Shown: positions 28,823-38,612 of the stretch, piece by piece
How positions within the stretch are numbered: the first letter of the stretch is position 1
Layout of the letters: every line of letters begins with the position of its first letter
Source: Guyparkeria sp. WRN-7
GTDB taxonomy: Bacteria > Pseudomonadota > Gammaproteobacteria > Halothiobacillales > Halothiobacillaceae
DNA: 64,000 nucleotides
Assembly (NCBI RefSeq): GCF_001641825.1
Contig: NZ_LRFH01000014.1
Location: 186,001-250,000 of the forward strand
Reading direction: 5' to 3'
The notes under the pieces: model-generated
Told to the model about the DNA's origin: nothing
The model's input: only the letters and a program-made list of their open reading frames with translations
Database searches by the model: none
Position numbers and translations under genes: made by a program

Positions 28823-29680
28823 TCAAGCCGCCTTGCTACCCAGCGCCCGCTCGGCGGCGCGACGGATCTGCGCGACCTCGCCCATCAGTTCCTCGAGCGG
28901 CGGGATGTCGAAGTCACGTTCCAGGAGCGTCGGCACCGGGCCGACGTGGCGGTAGGTGTGCTCGAGCAGGTCCCATACCGGGGCGCTGACCGGCGCGCCG
29001 TGGCTGTCGATGATCAGGTCTTCCTCGACCTGGTGGTGGCCGGCGACGTGCAGGTAGCGCACCCGCTCGGCGGGCATGGCGTCGATAAAGGCATACGGGT
29101 CGTAGCCGTGATTGACGCTGTTGACGAAGACGTTGTTGACGTCGAGCAGCAGGTCGCAGCCCGAGCGCTCGAGGATGTTCAAGATGAACGTCCTCTCGTC
29201 CATGGTGGATTCCACCGGCGAGTAGTAGGAGACGTTCTCCAGCACCAGCCGACGGCCGAGGCGTTGCTGGACCGTGTCGATGCGCGCGACGACGTGGTCG
29301 ATCGCCTCCTCGGTGAAGGGGATCGGCATCAGGTCGTAGAGGTGCGCGTTGTCCGAGCAGAACGACAGGTGCTCGCTGTAGAGCGCCGGCTGGTACTCGT
29401 CGAGGAACTCGCCCACGGCGTCGACGAACTCGAGGTCGAGCGCCGCTGGGCCGCCGATCGACAGCGACAGGCCGTGGGTGTAGAGCGGGTAGTCCTCGAG
29501 CAGGGCCTTGAAGCGTTCCTTGACCGGCCCGCCGAAGCGCAGCCAGTTCTCGGGGGCGACCTCGAGAAAGTCGACGTCGGGGCGTTGTTCCTCGATCTCG
29601 CGCATGAGCGGACCGCGACGCAGGCCGATGCCGACGGGAACGTGTTGCGTGACGCTGGGGCTGGCGGATTGGGGGCTCAT
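28823..29680 (-). CDS. hvfB: HvfB/MbnB-type multinuclear iron enzyme (DUF692, MNIO)
   Basis: This 285-residue TIM-barrel protein of the MNIO family has YTHGLSLSIGG, SEHLSFCSDNAHL, LENVSYYSPV, LLLDVNNVFVNSVNHGYDP, and RYLHVAGHHQ, which carry the expected His, Glu and Asp iron ligands. Relatives convert cysteines of small secreted peptides into thio-oxazole or oxazolone/thioamide groups that bind copper. The start at 29680 follows GGGAGG. It lies between the HvfA precursor and HvfC. Confidence 0.92.
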   Translation of the reverse strand: MSPQSASPSVTQHVPVGIGLRRGPLMREIEEQRPDVDFLEVAPENWLRFGGPVKERFKALLEDYPLYTHGLSLSIGGPAALDLEFVDAVGEFLDEYQPALYSEHLSFCSDNAHLYDLMPIPFTEEAIDHVVARIDTVQQRLGRRLVLENVSYYSPVESTMDERTFILNILERSGCDLLLDVNNVFVNSVNHGYDPYAFIDAMPAERVRYLHVAGHHQVEEDLIIDSHGAPVSAPVWDLLEHTYRHVGPVPTLLERDFDIPPLEELMGEVAQIRRAAERALGSKAA

Positions 29681-29814
29681 GGCAGGCCTCCCGGAACGCT
29701 GGGTGGCCAACGGCGCGGTGGCGCCATCGGCCGGGGATCTATTGACCATCGACGGGGCGTCGACGGTCGTCGGTCGTGGCTTCGGCCTGGCGGGCCGATG
29801 CCGTCACGACGGGA

Positions 29815-30033
29815 TCAGGACTCGCCCTTTTCCTCGTCGCCCGTCTCCTCGTCCATGCTGCTGCCGCACTGGCCGGCACCGCAGGCCATCTCCGCGGTCT
29901 GGAAGCTGCCCGCGTGGGTGGACTCGGAAGCGAACGGGTTGCCGTTGGCCGCTGCCATGGCGGTGGAGCCGGCCAGCGCAGTGGCCAGGGCGGTCGAACC
30001 GATCAGCAGATGCTTCTTCGATTGCGTTTTCAT
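29815..30033 (-). CDS. hvfA: HvfA-like secreted RiPP precursor
   Basis: This 72-residue protein has a Sec-type signal peptide (KKHLLIGSTALATALAG, cleavage near AMA-AAN). The short mature part has only two cysteines, Cys51 and Cys56, in ACGAGQCGSS, followed by an acidic tail (DEETGDEEKGES). Position directly upstream of hvfB and hvfC and the C-G-x-G-x-C-G pattern identify it as the substrate. The well-known EGKCG motif is replaced by AGQCG. The product is predicted to be exported and to bind copper. Confidence 0.85.
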   Translation of the reverse strand: MKTQSKKHLLIGSTALATALAGSTAMAAANGNPFASESTHAGSFQTAEMACGAGQCGSSMDEETGDEEKGES

Positions 30034-30082
30034 GTCGTCAGATCCTCTCGTTAGGGTTCGCGCGGTCGGGCCGCGTAGACAC

Positions 30083-30111
30083 TACGACAGCCGGCGCGGC
30101 TATCGGTTTCC
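30083..30111 (-). promoter_or_regulatory. candidate ECF-sigma promoter for hvfABC
   Basis: On the minus strand, GGAAACC (30105-30111) is followed after 17 bases by TCGTA (30083-30087), close to the GGAAC/CGT pattern of extracytoplasmic-function sigma factors. The predicted start of transcription is about 40 bases before the hvfA ATG. The same 150-base gap separates hvfA from the upstream thioredoxin-like gene. Confidence 0.38.
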
Positions 30112-30183
30112 TGATCATGCACCAGCCGGTGCGGCAATTCCAGAGTGAAACGCTGCGATTTGTTAGCCGCTCCAACTGATTGA

Positions 30184-30795
30184 TTAACCGTCGACCGCAA
30201 GGTCGCGCCGCGGCTGGTCGATGCCCTCGGTGCAGACCGGCAGCGTCGGCTCGTCGATGCATTGCTCGGCTGCCTTCAGGCGCTGCTCCAGGTATTCCGG
30301 GTAGAAGTCCGGCACGGTCACGCCCTTGAGTTCGTCGACCACCTGCTGGCCGTCCGGGGCGAAGAACATCACCTGCGGTACCAGCTCGACCCCCTGAAAG
30401 CGGGCGAACTCGACCGGCGTGTAGGAGGTGCCCTGCCACTGGATTTCCGGGCTGGGCGAGTCGATCTCCACCCGGCGGATGATCAGACGGTCGCTGTAGG
30501 CCTCGTCCTCGGCCATGGTCTGCAGGAATTCCTCGTCGACCGTCTGGCAGTAGCTGCAGTAGGTGGCGTGGAAGAACAGCAGCATGGGGATCTGGCGTTC
30601 CTGGAGGAGCTCCAGATCACGGGAGACATCGCGCAGGTCGTCCATCATCAGTACCGCGCCTTCGCCCTCTGCCGGCAGTGCTTCCTCGGCCTGGCCCGGC
30701 GGTGCGGCCATGCCGAGCAGGAACAGCGAGGCGAACGGGGCCAGCAGCAGCGTGGCAAGTCGGATCGGACGAGTCGGGTCAAACTGGGCGAGCAT
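30184..30795 (-). CDS. exported thioredoxin-fold protein
   Basis: This 203-residue protein has a signal or anchor segment (ATLLLAPFASLFLLGMAAP). A thioredoxin-like domain follows with active site CSYC (Cys80, Cys83) in FFHATYCSYCQTVDEEFLQT and the cis-Pro region VELVPQVMFFAPDGQ. It resembles SoxW and other thioredoxin-like fold proteins of periplasmic reductive pathways. An insertion (SPEIQWQGTSYTPVEFARF) sits between active site and cis-Pro. Two extra cysteines lie near the C-terminus. Being just upstream of a Cys-based RiPP precursor, it could keep that peptide reduced, but this is inference. Confidence 0.85.
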   Translation of the reverse strand: MLAQFDPTRPIRLATLLLAPFASLFLLGMAAPPGQAEEALPAEGEGAVLMMDDLRDVSRDLELLQERQIPMLLFFHATYCSYCQTVDEEFLQTMAEDEAYSDRLIIRRVEIDSPSPEIQWQGTSYTPVEFARFQGVELVPQVMFFAPDGQQVVDELKGVTVPDFYPEYLEQRLKAAEQCIDEPTLPVCTEGIDQPRRDLAVDG

Positions 30796-30966
30796 GGGTG
30801 CCTCCGGAATGGGTGGCGGGATTGTATGCGTTTTGGACCATGCGTGGGGGTAACGGTTCCGGCCGGGTCGTGTCCGCAGACGGCATCCGGGTTACCATGG
30901 CGACCATCTCGAATGGCCCGGTGGACAGCGCCGGGCCTTCCGGTTCCAGAACGACGAGGATGACAG

Positions 30967-31935
30967 ATGAGCAAGGCATTTTCCGAGGGCCGCGTGCTGC
31001 GGATCGCGACCCGGGCCAGCCTATTGGCGCTGTGGCAGGCCGAGTTCGTGGCCGCCGAGCTGAAGAAGCGTAACCCGGGGCTCGAGGTCGAGCTGGTGAA
31101 GATGACCACCCGCGGCGACCAGCTGCTCGACAGCCCGCTGTCGAAGATCGGCGGCAAGGCGCTGTTCGTCAAGGAACTCGAGGTCGCCATGCTCGAGGAC
31201 CGCGCCGACATCGCCGTGCACTCGATGAAGGACGTGCCGATGCAGTTCCCGGACGGGCTGGAGCTGATCGCCATCCTCGAGGGTGATGACCCGCACGACG
31301 CGTTCGTTTCCAACAAGTACGGCAATCTCGACGAGATGCCGGCCGGGTCCGTGGTCGGCACCTCCAGCCTGCGTCGCGAGACCCAGGTGCGCGAGCGCTT
31401 CCCGGAGCTGGAGGTCAAGACGCTGCGCGGCAACATCCACACCCGCCTGCGCAAGCTCGACGACGGCGAGTACGACGCCATCATCCTCGCCGCCTCGGGC
31501 CTCAAGCGCGCCGAGCTGGCCGACCGCATCACGCATCGACTGACCGCCGAAGAGTCGCTGCCGGCCATGGGCCAGGGTGCGCTCGGTATCGAGGCGCGCA
31601 GCGACGATGCCGAGGTGCACGCGCTGATCGACCCGCTGGTCGACCAGGACACCACCACCCGCGTCACCGCCGAGCGGGCATTCAACACGCGTCTGAACGG
31701 CGGCTGCCAGGTGCCGATCGGCGGCCACGCGCTGCTGGTCGAGGACGACAAGCTGTGGCTGCGCGGCCTGGTCGGCCGCCCGGACGGTTCCGAGACCCTG
31801 CGCGACGAGATCACCGGGCCGCGTGCCGAGGCCGAGGCGCTGGGTATCGAGCTGGCCGAGCGCGTGCTGCGCGCGGGTGCCGACAAGATCCTCGCCGAGG
31901 TGGGTATCGAGACCGAGGCCCCGAGCCAGGACTGA
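30967..31935 (+). CDS. hemC: hydroxymethylbilane synthase (porphobilinogen deaminase)
   Basis: This 322-residue enzyme joins four porphobilinogens. It has [17 protein letters not shown], the loop [40 protein letters not shown], and the dipyrromethane-bearing Cys in [12 protein letters not shown]. It begins the hemC-hemD-hemX-hemY-ubiD run. ACGAGGATG and a small spacer precede the start; a GC-rich hairpin (30915-30937) sits in its leader. Confidence 0.96.
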   Translation: MSKAFSEGRVLRIATRASLLALWQAEFVAAELKKRNPGLEVELVKMTTRGDQLLDSPLSKIGGKALFVKELEVAMLEDRADIAVHSMKDVPMQFPDGLELIAILEGDDPHDAFVSNKYGNLDEMPAGSVVGTSSLRRETQVRERFPELEVKTLRGNIHTRLRKLDDGEYDAIILAASGLKRAELADRITHRLTAEESLPAMGQGALGIEARSDDAEVHALIDPLVDQDTTTRVTAERAFNTRLNGGCQVPIGGHALLVEDDKLWLRGLVGRPDGSETLRDEITGPRAEAEALGIELAERVLRAGADKILAEVGIETEAPSQD

Positions 31936-31939
31936 TCCC

Positions 31940-32755
31940 GTGCCGGCGTCTGCCCCGACAGCCATCCGCGAGGTCTTGCTGACCCGGCCCGAGGGCAGCA
32001 ACGCCGAGCTGCGCGCGGCGATGGAAGCGGCGCGCCCTGCCGTACTCGATGGTCCTTCGCCGTCGTTGACCCCCTTGCCGCTGCTGGCCATTCGGTCGCT
32101 GCCCGGCGGGGGGGAATTGCCACAGGCGCTGGCGGCGATGCGGCCCGAGGATCTGGTCGTGTTCGTCAGCCCGCGCGCGGTGGCAGCCGCCGCCGAGGTG
32201 CGCCCGCTGCCCGACTGGCCGGCAGCTCAGGTCGCCGCCGTGGGCGCGGCCACCGGGCGGGCGCTGACGGAGGCCGGTTGCGGCAATGCCCTGCTTCCCG
32301 CGGGCTCCGAGGACAGCGAGGGGCTGCTCGAGCGGCTGGACGGGGTGTCGATGACTGGCCGCCGGGTATGGATCATCCGCGGCGAGACCGGTCGCGAGCT
32401 GCTCGCCGACACGCTGGCGGCACGCGGTGCCCGCCCCCGATTCGTCGCCGTCTATCGACGCGAGTGCGCGCCGGCTCCCGGCCGTGTGCCGGCCGGCGGC
32501 GACCGTCTCTGGATCGTTACCGCACCGCAGGCCCTCGACTGCCTCGCGGCACTGGCTCCGGCAACCGATGACGAATCGTCGGGGCTGCTAGACTCGACTC
32601 TGCTGGTGATCAACGACCGGGCGCGCGACCGGGCGCGGGCACTCGGGTTCCGCGGCCCGATCGCGCTGGCCGGCGGGCCGGCCCCGGCCACGCTGGCCGA
32701 GGCCGCCTGGAACCTGATCACCGAGCGGCAAACGTCGTTGCGGGCCCGGCCCTGA
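31940..32755 (+). CDS. hemD: uroporphyrinogen-III synthase
   Basis: This 271-residue protein shows the weakly conserved HemD pattern: VLLTRPEGSN at the N-terminus, LVVFVSPRAVAAAAE, AAVGAATGRALTEAG, VWIIRGETGRELLADTLAARGA and VAVYRRE. It closes the linear tetrapyrrole made by HemC. The start is GTG at 31940, four bases after the hemC stop, the tight spacing expected for this pair. Sequence identity in the family is low, so position is important evidence. Confidence 0.9.
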   Translation: MPASAPTAIREVLLTRPEGSNAELRAAMEAARPAVLDGPSPSLTPLPLLAIRSLPGGGELPQALAAMRPEDLVVFVSPRAVAAAAEVRPLPDWPAAQVAAVGAATGRALTEAGCGNALLPAGSEDSEGLLERLDGVSMTGRRVWIIRGETGRELLADTLAARGARPRFVAVYRRECAPAPGRVPAGGDRLWIVTAPQALDCLAALAPATDDESSGLLDSTLLVINDRARDRARALGFRGPIALAGGPAPATLAEAAWNLITERQTSLRARP

Positions 32756-32800
32756 TCCATTTCGCCGGGCTGTCGACCGCACGCACACTGGGGATGCGCA

Positions 32801-34309
32801 ATGGAAAAGAAGCAAGGCGACAAGCAAACCGAGGAGCAGGCCGCCGACAAGCCGACCGAGTCGACGGCATCGACTTCGACCGGGACGTCAGCCAAGGACA
32901 CGGACACCGGCGCCGGCAAGACGTCGGCAGCGAGCCGGTCGTCCGGGTCGAGCCGCGCCTCGAGCCGGCGTTCGAAGCGCAGCAAGGCAAGTAGCGCCAG
33001 CTCGGGTTCGAAGGCTGCCCCGAAAGCCGCCCAGGACGAGAAGACCCAGAGCGACAAGGGCCAGGGCGGAAAGGGCCAGGGCGACAAGAGCCAGGATGAC
33101 AAGCCCGCGGCCAAGTCGACCACGGCCGGCGAGCAGTCGTCCGCGCAGAACAAGGCGGACGCCAAGGCAGGTGCCGGGGACGCCGGCAAGGGTGCCTCGA
33201 CGAGCGCCGGCAAGCCGTCCGGCGATGGCGCGTCGCCGCGCCCCGGTTCGGCGATGCCCTGGTTGGTCGCTGCCGTCGTGCTGCTGTTCGTGCTGGCCGG
33301 GATTGGCGCCTGGCAGCTGTGGCAGCTCGACCAGGCGCGTCAGGCGCAGGTCGAATCGACCCAGGCCGACCGCGAGGAGCTGGCCGCGCGCATCGACTCC
33401 TTGTCCGGCGATATCGCCGATACCCGTGCATCGATCGACACCCTCGAGCAACGTGACGAGGCGATCCGTGACGAGGTCGAGTCCGCCCTGAGCGGGCAGC
33501 TCGACAAGCTCGCCGACCGGCAGGACAGCCTCGGCGAACGGGTCGCACGCATCGACGACCGCCTTGCCCGCGGCGAAATCGCCTGGAAGACGGCGGAGGT
33601 CGGTTTCCTGCTGACGCGCGCCCAGGAACGCCTGGCCATCGCACGTGATCCGCACGGCGCGAAGCTGGCCCTCGAGCTGGCGGACGAGCGGGTGGCTGCC
33701 CTGTCGCGACCGCACTGGCTGCCGCTGCGCTCGGCGATCAGCGATGCGATCGCCTCGATCGAGGACGCCAGTGAAGGGGACCGCGTCGGTCAGGCGCTGG
33801 CCCTGCGCCGCCTGGGCGACCGCGTGGACGAATGGCCGCTGGCCGGCCGTGACGCGCCGGCCGACGAGGAGGCGACCGGCGAGACCAGTGCTGCCGCCCC
33901 GGCGGCCCCGGCGGACGCTGCCTGGTACGAGAAGGCCTGGGCGGCGACCACCGGCTGGCTGACGAGCCAGGTGAGCGTGACCCGTTCTGATCGGCCGGTG
34001 CGCCTGCGCGAGCGGGTGGCCACCGATCGCGAGACGCGTCTGTGGCTGACCGCGGTGCGCGAGGCGCTGCTCTCGCGTGATCGCGAGGCGCTGATGACCA
34101 CGCTCGACGAGTCGCGCGACTGGATCGAGGCGCACTATGCGGTGGAGGCCTCCGGGCCGGCGGCCGCCCTCGAGGCGATCGAGCGGGTACGCACGCAGTT
34201 CACCAGCCGTGAATTCCCCTCGCTGGAGGCGGTGCTGCGGGCCTGGGAACGTGCCTCGGCGCAGGAGAAGGCGCGCGCCGATGACACCGGCAAGGAGGCG
34301 CAGTCATGA
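32801..34309 (+). CDS. hemX: HemX (uroporphyrinogen-III C-methyltransferase-like membrane protein)
   Basis: The 502-residue protein starts with about 150 low-complexity hydrophilic residues rich in Lys, Ser, Ala, Asp and Gln. A single membrane segment follows (WLVAAVVLLFVLAGIGAWQLW), then a coiled-coil region (ARIDSLSGDIADTRASIDT) and the HemX domain (WKTAEVGFLLTRAQERLAIARD, LWLTAVREALLSRD). HemX is encoded with hemD and hemY in many gammaproteobacteria; despite its name, methyltransferase activity is doubtful. The N-terminal tail is longer than usual. It overlaps hemY by four bases. Confidence 0.9.
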   Translation: MEKKQGDKQTEEQAADKPTESTASTSTGTSAKDTDTGAGKTSAASRSSGSSRASSRRSKRSKASSASSGSKAAPKAAQDEKTQSDKGQGGKGQGDKSQDDKPAAKSTTAGEQSSAQNKADAKAGAGDAGKGASTSAGKPSGDGASPRPGSAMPWLVAAVVLLFVLAGIGAWQLWQLDQARQAQVESTQADREELAARIDSLSGDIADTRASIDTLEQRDEAIRDEVESALSGQLDKLADRQDSLGERVARIDDRLARGEIAWKTAEVGFLLTRAQERLAIARDPHGAKLALELADERVAALSRPHWLPLRSAISDAIASIEDASEGDRVGQALALRRLGDRVDEWPLAGRDAPADEEATGETSAAAPAAPADAAWYEKAWAATTGWLTSQVSVTRSDRPVRLRERVATDRETRLWLTAVREALLSRDREALMTTLDESRDWIEAHYAVEASGPAAALEAIERVRTQFTSREFPSLEAVLRAWERASAQEKARADDTGKEAQS

Positions 34310-35619
34310 AACGCGTGATCGTCTGGATCGTCCTGCTGGCCGCCCTGGTGGCGGCGGGCATCTATTTCCTCCCCGACGCGGGTGTGGCGATGATCGAGAT
34401 CGCCGGCTGGCGCGTCGAGACCACCGCCGTCGGCCTGCTGGTCATGGCGCTGGTCGCCGTGATCGTGCTGCAGGTCCTGTGGCGGCTGCTTGCCGGTGTG
34501 CTCCATCTGCCCGCCCGGCTGTCGCGCCGTTCGGCCAAGCAGCGCCGCCGGGCCGCCGACGACAAGCTGCTGCGCGCCTGGGCCGAGCGCCAGCGCGGCC
34601 AGTCCGAGGTGGCGCAACGCTATGCGCTGGCGGGTGTCGAGAACGGCAGCCTGCCGCCGATGCACTTCCAGGTGGCGATCGACGCCCTCCTCGACGGGCT
34701 GGATCCGTCGCGCAAGGGCGCACCGGGCCACCACCGCGAATCCATCCGCGACGAGGTGGGCGACCTGTACGAGACGGTCGACCGCCGCTTTCCCAAGTTC
34801 GCCGAGTTCCTGCGCCTGCATATCGTCCAGCGGCTGATTGCCCTCGGCGAGATCGAGTGGGCCGGCTCGATGCTCGAGCCGCTGATCGAGACCCATCCGC
34901 GCGACGAGGCCATCCTGCTGATCCGGGCGCAGCTGCTCGAGATGGCGGGTGACGTCGAGCAGCTGGCGGCCCTGCTGCCGACCCTGCGCCGCATCAAGGA
35001 CAAGCGCCTGACCGGCGACGAGCTGCTGCGGATCGAGCGGCGCGTGCTGCTGGGACGGATCGATGCGGCGGCCCGCTCGCGCGATGCGGACCTGCTGTCG
35101 CGCCTGTGGGCCGAGGCCAACCGGTCGGTGGTCGACAGCGACGCGGTCACCGTGGCCTACGCACAGGCCCTGGTGCGTGTCGGCGCTGCCAACGCGGCTG
35201 CCCGGGTGCTGGAAAAGCGCCTGGCGCGCACGCTCGAGGCCGCCACCCTGCAGGCCTGGGCCGAGGTGCCTCACGGGGACCCGGCCGAGGCGCGCCGCCG
35301 GCTGATGAAGGTGGTGCCCGACGACTGGGCCGAGCCGGCCGAGGCCGCCGACGTCGGTCGACCCCGCGAGCGGGCGGCCTTCGCCTACGCGATGGCCCGG
35401 CTGGCGCTGGCCGAGTCCGATCCGGGCAATGCCCAGATGTGGATCGGCCGGCTGGGGCCGCTTGACCAGGACCTGCGCTACCTTGCGGTCGCCGCCCGGG
35501 TGCATGCGCGCCTGCGCGACAGCAGCGAGGCGGCCGTTCTCTACGAGCGGGCACTGGCACGTGCCGGCCTCGAGGGCCAGGTGATCCCGCCGGAGCCGGC
35601 GGTCGCCGATGACCGCTGA
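34306..35619 (+). CDS. hemY: HemY TPR-type membrane protein
   Basis: This 437-residue protein has two N-terminal membrane segments ([40 protein letters not shown]). A long helical tetratricopeptide-like region follows ([42 protein letters not shown]). This is the proteobacterial HemY, unrelated to protoporphyrinogen oxidase, and is thought to interact with haem-synthesis proteins. It overlaps hemX by ATGA and overlaps ubiD by 11 bases. Confidence 0.92.
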   Translation: MKRVIVWIVLLAALVAAGIYFLPDAGVAMIEIAGWRVETTAVGLLVMALVAVIVLQVLWRLLAGVLHLPARLSRRSAKQRRRAADDKLLRAWAERQRGQSEVAQRYALAGVENGSLPPMHFQVAIDALLDGLDPSRKGAPGHHRESIRDEVGDLYETVDRRFPKFAEFLRLHIVQRLIALGEIEWAGSMLEPLIETHPRDEAILLIRAQLLEMAGDVEQLAALLPTLRRIKDKRLTGDELLRIERRVLLGRIDAAARSRDADLLSRLWAEANRSVVDSDAVTVAYAQALVRVGAANAAARVLEKRLARTLEAATLQAWAEVPHGDPAEARRRLMKVVPDDWAEPAEAADVGRPRERAAFAYAMARLALAESDPGNAQMWIGRLGPLDQDLRYLAVAARVHARLRDSSEAAVLYERALARAGLEGQVIPPEPAVADDR

Positions 35620-37180
35620 GGTGACCCGGGAGCACCGGGCCGCCCTGGGCGATCTGCGGCGCTTTCTCGACTACCTCGAGGCGCGCGGTGAGCTGGTGCG
35701 CGTCAGCGAACCCGTCGATCCCGACCAGGAGATGACGGTGCTGGCCGACCGCGTGTTGCGCGCCGGCGGCCCGGCCCTGCTGATCGAGCGTCCTGCCGGT
35801 TTCGATACCCCGGTGCTGCTCAATCTGTTCGGCACCGCCGAGCGGGTCGCACTGGGCATGGGTGGCCAGGGGCTGGCGGATCTGCGCGAGATCGGCCGGC
35901 TGCTCGCCTTTCTCAAGGAGCCGGATCCGCCCGCAGGGCTCAAGGAGGCGTGGCGCAACCTGCCGATCTTCAAGAAGGTGCTCGACATGGCGCCCCGGCA
36001 GGTGAAGAAGGCGCCGGTGCAGGAGGTGGTGCTCGAGGGCGAGGAGATCGACCTGTCTCGCTGGCCGGTGCAGACCTGTTGGCCGGAAGACGCCGCGCCG
36101 CTGATCACCTGGGGACTGACGACCACCCGCGGCCGGCCGCGCAAGGGCGGCGGGATCGAGGCCGACCCCGAGGACGCGGCCGCCTCCGGGCGCGAGCGGC
36201 TCAACATGGGCATCTATCGCCAACAGGTGATCGGCCGCAACCGGGTGATCATGCGCTGGCTGGCGCATCGCGGCGGTGCGCTCGATTTCGCCCACTGGCA
36301 ACAGACCCATCCGGGCGAACCCTTCCCGGTGGCCGTGACGCTGGGTGCCGATCCGGCCACGATTCTCGGCGCGGTCACGCCGGTGCCCGACACCCTGTCC
36401 GAATACGCCTTTGCCGGCCTGTTGCGCGGCGAGCGCACCCGCCTGGTCAAGTGCCTGTCGCATGACCTGCTGGTGCCGGCCAATGCCGAGATCGTGCTGG
36501 AGGGCTTCATCCACCCCGACGACACGGCCGTCGAGGGTCCCTACGGCGATCACACCGGCTACTACAACGAGACCGAGACCTTCCCGGTGATGACCATCGA
36601 GCGCATCACCCACCGCCGGGACCCGATCTACCACAGCACCCACACCGGCCGTCCGCCCGACGAGCCGGCCATCCTCGGGGTGGCACTGAACGAGGTGTTC
36701 GTGCCGCTGATCCAGAAGCAGTTCCCCGAGATCGTCGACTTCTACCTGCCGCCGGAGGGCTGCTCCTACCGCATGGCGGTGGTGTCGATGAAGAAGCAGT
36801 ACGCCGGGCATGCCAAGCGCGTGATGATGGGGGTGTGGAGCTTCCTGCGCCAGTTCATGTACACCAAGTTCGTGATCGTGGTGGACGACGACGTCGATGC
36901 GCGATCGTGGGAAGACGTGATCTGGGCGATGACCACCCGCATGGACCCGGTGCGCGATACCACGCTGGTCGAGCACACGCCGATCGACTACCTCGATTTC
37001 GCCTCGCCGGTCTCGGGGCTGGGCGGCAAGATGGGGATGGATGCGACCTCGAAGTGGCCGGGCGAGACCGACCGCGAGTGGGGACGCCCGATCCGGCCCG
37101 ATCCGGACGCGCAGGCGGCGATGAGCGAGGTGTTCGAGTCGGTGATGGCGCGAGCGGCCGCGGCGCGCGGCGAGGGCTAG
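35609..37180 (+). CDS. ubiD: UbiD family 4-hydroxy-3-polyprenylbenzoate decarboxylase
   Basis: This 523-residue enzyme decarboxylates polyprenyl-hydroxybenzoate in ubiquinone synthesis using prenylated FMN. It shows [17 protein letters not shown] at the N-terminus, [72 protein letters not shown] and the C-terminal [12 protein letters not shown]. The prenyltransferase UbiX is not in the window. It overlaps hemY by 11 bases and converges on a GGDEF gene five bases further. Confidence 0.95.
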   Translation: MTAEVTREHRAALGDLRRFLDYLEARGELVRVSEPVDPDQEMTVLADRVLRAGGPALLIERPAGFDTPVLLNLFGTAERVALGMGGQGLADLREIGRLLAFLKEPDPPAGLKEAWRNLPIFKKVLDMAPRQVKKAPVQEVVLEGEEIDLSRWPVQTCWPEDAAPLITWGLTTTRGRPRKGGGIEADPEDAAASGRERLNMGIYRQQVIGRNRVIMRWLAHRGGALDFAHWQQTHPGEPFPVAVTLGADPATILGAVTPVPDTLSEYAFAGLLRGERTRLVKCLSHDLLVPANAEIVLEGFIHPDDTAVEGPYGDHTGYYNETETFPVMTIERITHRRDPIYHSTHTGRPPDEPAILGVALNEVFVPLIQKQFPEIVDFYLPPEGCSYRMAVVSMKKQYAGHAKRVMMGVWSFLRQFMYTKFVIVVDDDVDARSWEDVIWAMTTRMDPVRDTTLVEHTPIDYLDFASPVSGLGGKMGMDATSKWPGETDREWGRPIRPDPDAQAAMSEVFESVMARAAAARGEG

Positions 37181-37184
37181 CGGC

Positions 37185-38612
37185 TCAGTCGCCGGCCGCT
37201 TCCGTCGGGGCGAGCACGCAACGGTTGCGACCCTGCTCCTTGGCCTGGTAGAGCGCGTCGTCCGCCCGGCTGAAGACCGTTTCCATTTCCTCGTCGGGGG
37301 CAAAGGTCGCCAGCCCGCAGGAGGCGGTGACGCTGATCTCCCGTTCGCGCGAGCGCAGCTTGGTGCGCGCGAGCTTCTCGCGGATACGATCCACCACCTT
37401 GAGCGCGTCCTCGCCGCTGGCGCCCGGGAGCAGCATCACGAACTCCTCGCCGCCGAAGCGGGCGATCATGTCGACGTCGCGGATGAGCTTGTTGAATGTC
37501 TTCGCGACGATGATCAGGGTCTTGTCGCCGGCCTGGTGGCCCAGCTGGTCGTTGATGTCCTTGAAGTGGTCCAGGTCCCAGATGGCGAGTGTCAGCGGCG
37601 CGCCGTCGCGACGCATCCGCGCGATCTCCAGTCGGGTGCGGTGGTCGAAGGCGAGCCGGTTGGGCAGGCCGGTGAGATTGTCGCGGAACAGCTTCGCCTC
37701 GCTCTGCTTGAGCTGTTCCTCGAGGATGCGGGTCTGGCCCTCGAGCTGGGCGAGTCGTTCGCGCAGCCGCTGGTTGTCCGCCTCGATGTCTTCCTGGCGG
37801 CGCTCCTCGCCCTGCTGGAAGGACTGTATCTGCTGGCGGATACGCGTGATCCGTTCGCGGACGGCGAGCTTTAGTCCACCCAGATCATCGGCCGATTCCA
37901 CTTCGGCATCGATATCGTCGACCTGCCGCCGGAGATTGTCGTCGAGCTTGAGGCGGGCGCTGCGCTGTTCGGCCAGATCGTCGCTCTGCAGCTGCGTGTG
38001 CTGGTCGATGTCGGCCAGCGCCTCGGTGACCTGCTCGAGAAAGCGGGTCAGCTCCGACTTCTCCTTCTCGATCGCCTGACGCATGTCGTTGATCAGCGTC
38101 GCGGTGCGATCGATCAGGATGCTGGGCAGGGTCTGGTCGCTGGGATCGTCGATGGTCGAGATCAGGCGGGCGCGCCGGCCCTCGAGCGAGTCGACGAAGG
38201 CGATCCGGTCGAGCAGCAGCGGCAGCACCTCGCGGACGTGCGATGCCGTGCCGTTGTGCGTGCCGTGACTGGCCGGCGCGGCGTCGCTGGTCTCGATCGG
38301 GTTTTCCGGCTCGCTCTTCGCTTCCTGTTCGCGGATGCGCCGTGCCAGGTCCTCGACGTCGTCCCGCAGCCGGCCGACCTCGAAGGCATGGTCGTCCTGC
38401 TTGCGGGCCTTGTCGCGGATGCGGCTGGCGGCATCGGCCAGCGCGGGGTAGGCCTTGTCGACGGCGAACAGGACGCGCGACAGGGTCAGCTTGAGCAGCC
38501 CGCCCAGTTCCTGGTCGTGCTCCTCCAGTCGCCCGAGCTCGCCCAGCATCTGCTCGTAGCGTTCGCGGTAGTCTTCACCCTCGGGCGTCGACGGGGTCGG
38601 TTCCTCGGCCAT
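37185..38612 (-). CDS. cytoplasmic diguanylate cyclase (coiled-coil GGDEF)
   Basis: This 475-residue protein has an N-terminal helical sensor region. A long coiled coil follows (about residues 215-305, QSFQQGEERRQEDIEADNQR and around), then a GGDEF domain with GGEEF in ARFGGEEFVMLLPG. RDVD stands five residues before it and forms an inhibitory I-site. FDNLTGLPNRLAF-type opening residues (FRDNLTGLPNRL) are intact. It should therefore make c-di-GMP with product inhibition. No membrane segment is visible. Its start overlaps the EEP gene stop (ATGA). It resembles the Pseudomonas PA5487 (DgcH) position beside dsbA. Confidence 0.92.
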   Translation of the reverse strand: MAEEPTPSTPEGEDYRERYEQMLGELGRLEEHDQELGGLLKLTLSRVLFAVDKAYPALADAASRIRDKARKQDDHAFEVGRLRDDVEDLARRIREQEAKSEPENPIETSDAAPASHGTHNGTASHVREVLPLLLDRIAFVDSLEGRRARLISTIDDPSDQTLPSILIDRTATLINDMRQAIEKEKSELTRFLEQVTEALADIDQHTQLQSDDLAEQRSARLKLDDNLRRQVDDIDAEVESADDLGGLKLAVRERITRIRQQIQSFQQGEERRQEDIEADNQRLRERLAQLEGQTRILEEQLKQSEAKLFRDNLTGLPNRLAFDHRTRLEIARMRRDGAPLTLAIWDLDHFKDINDQLGHQAGDKTLIIVAKTFNKLIRDVDMIARFGGEEFVMLLPGASGEDALKVVDRIREKLARTKLRSREREISVTASCGLATFAPDEEMETVFSRADDALYQAKEQGRNRCVLAPTEAAGD

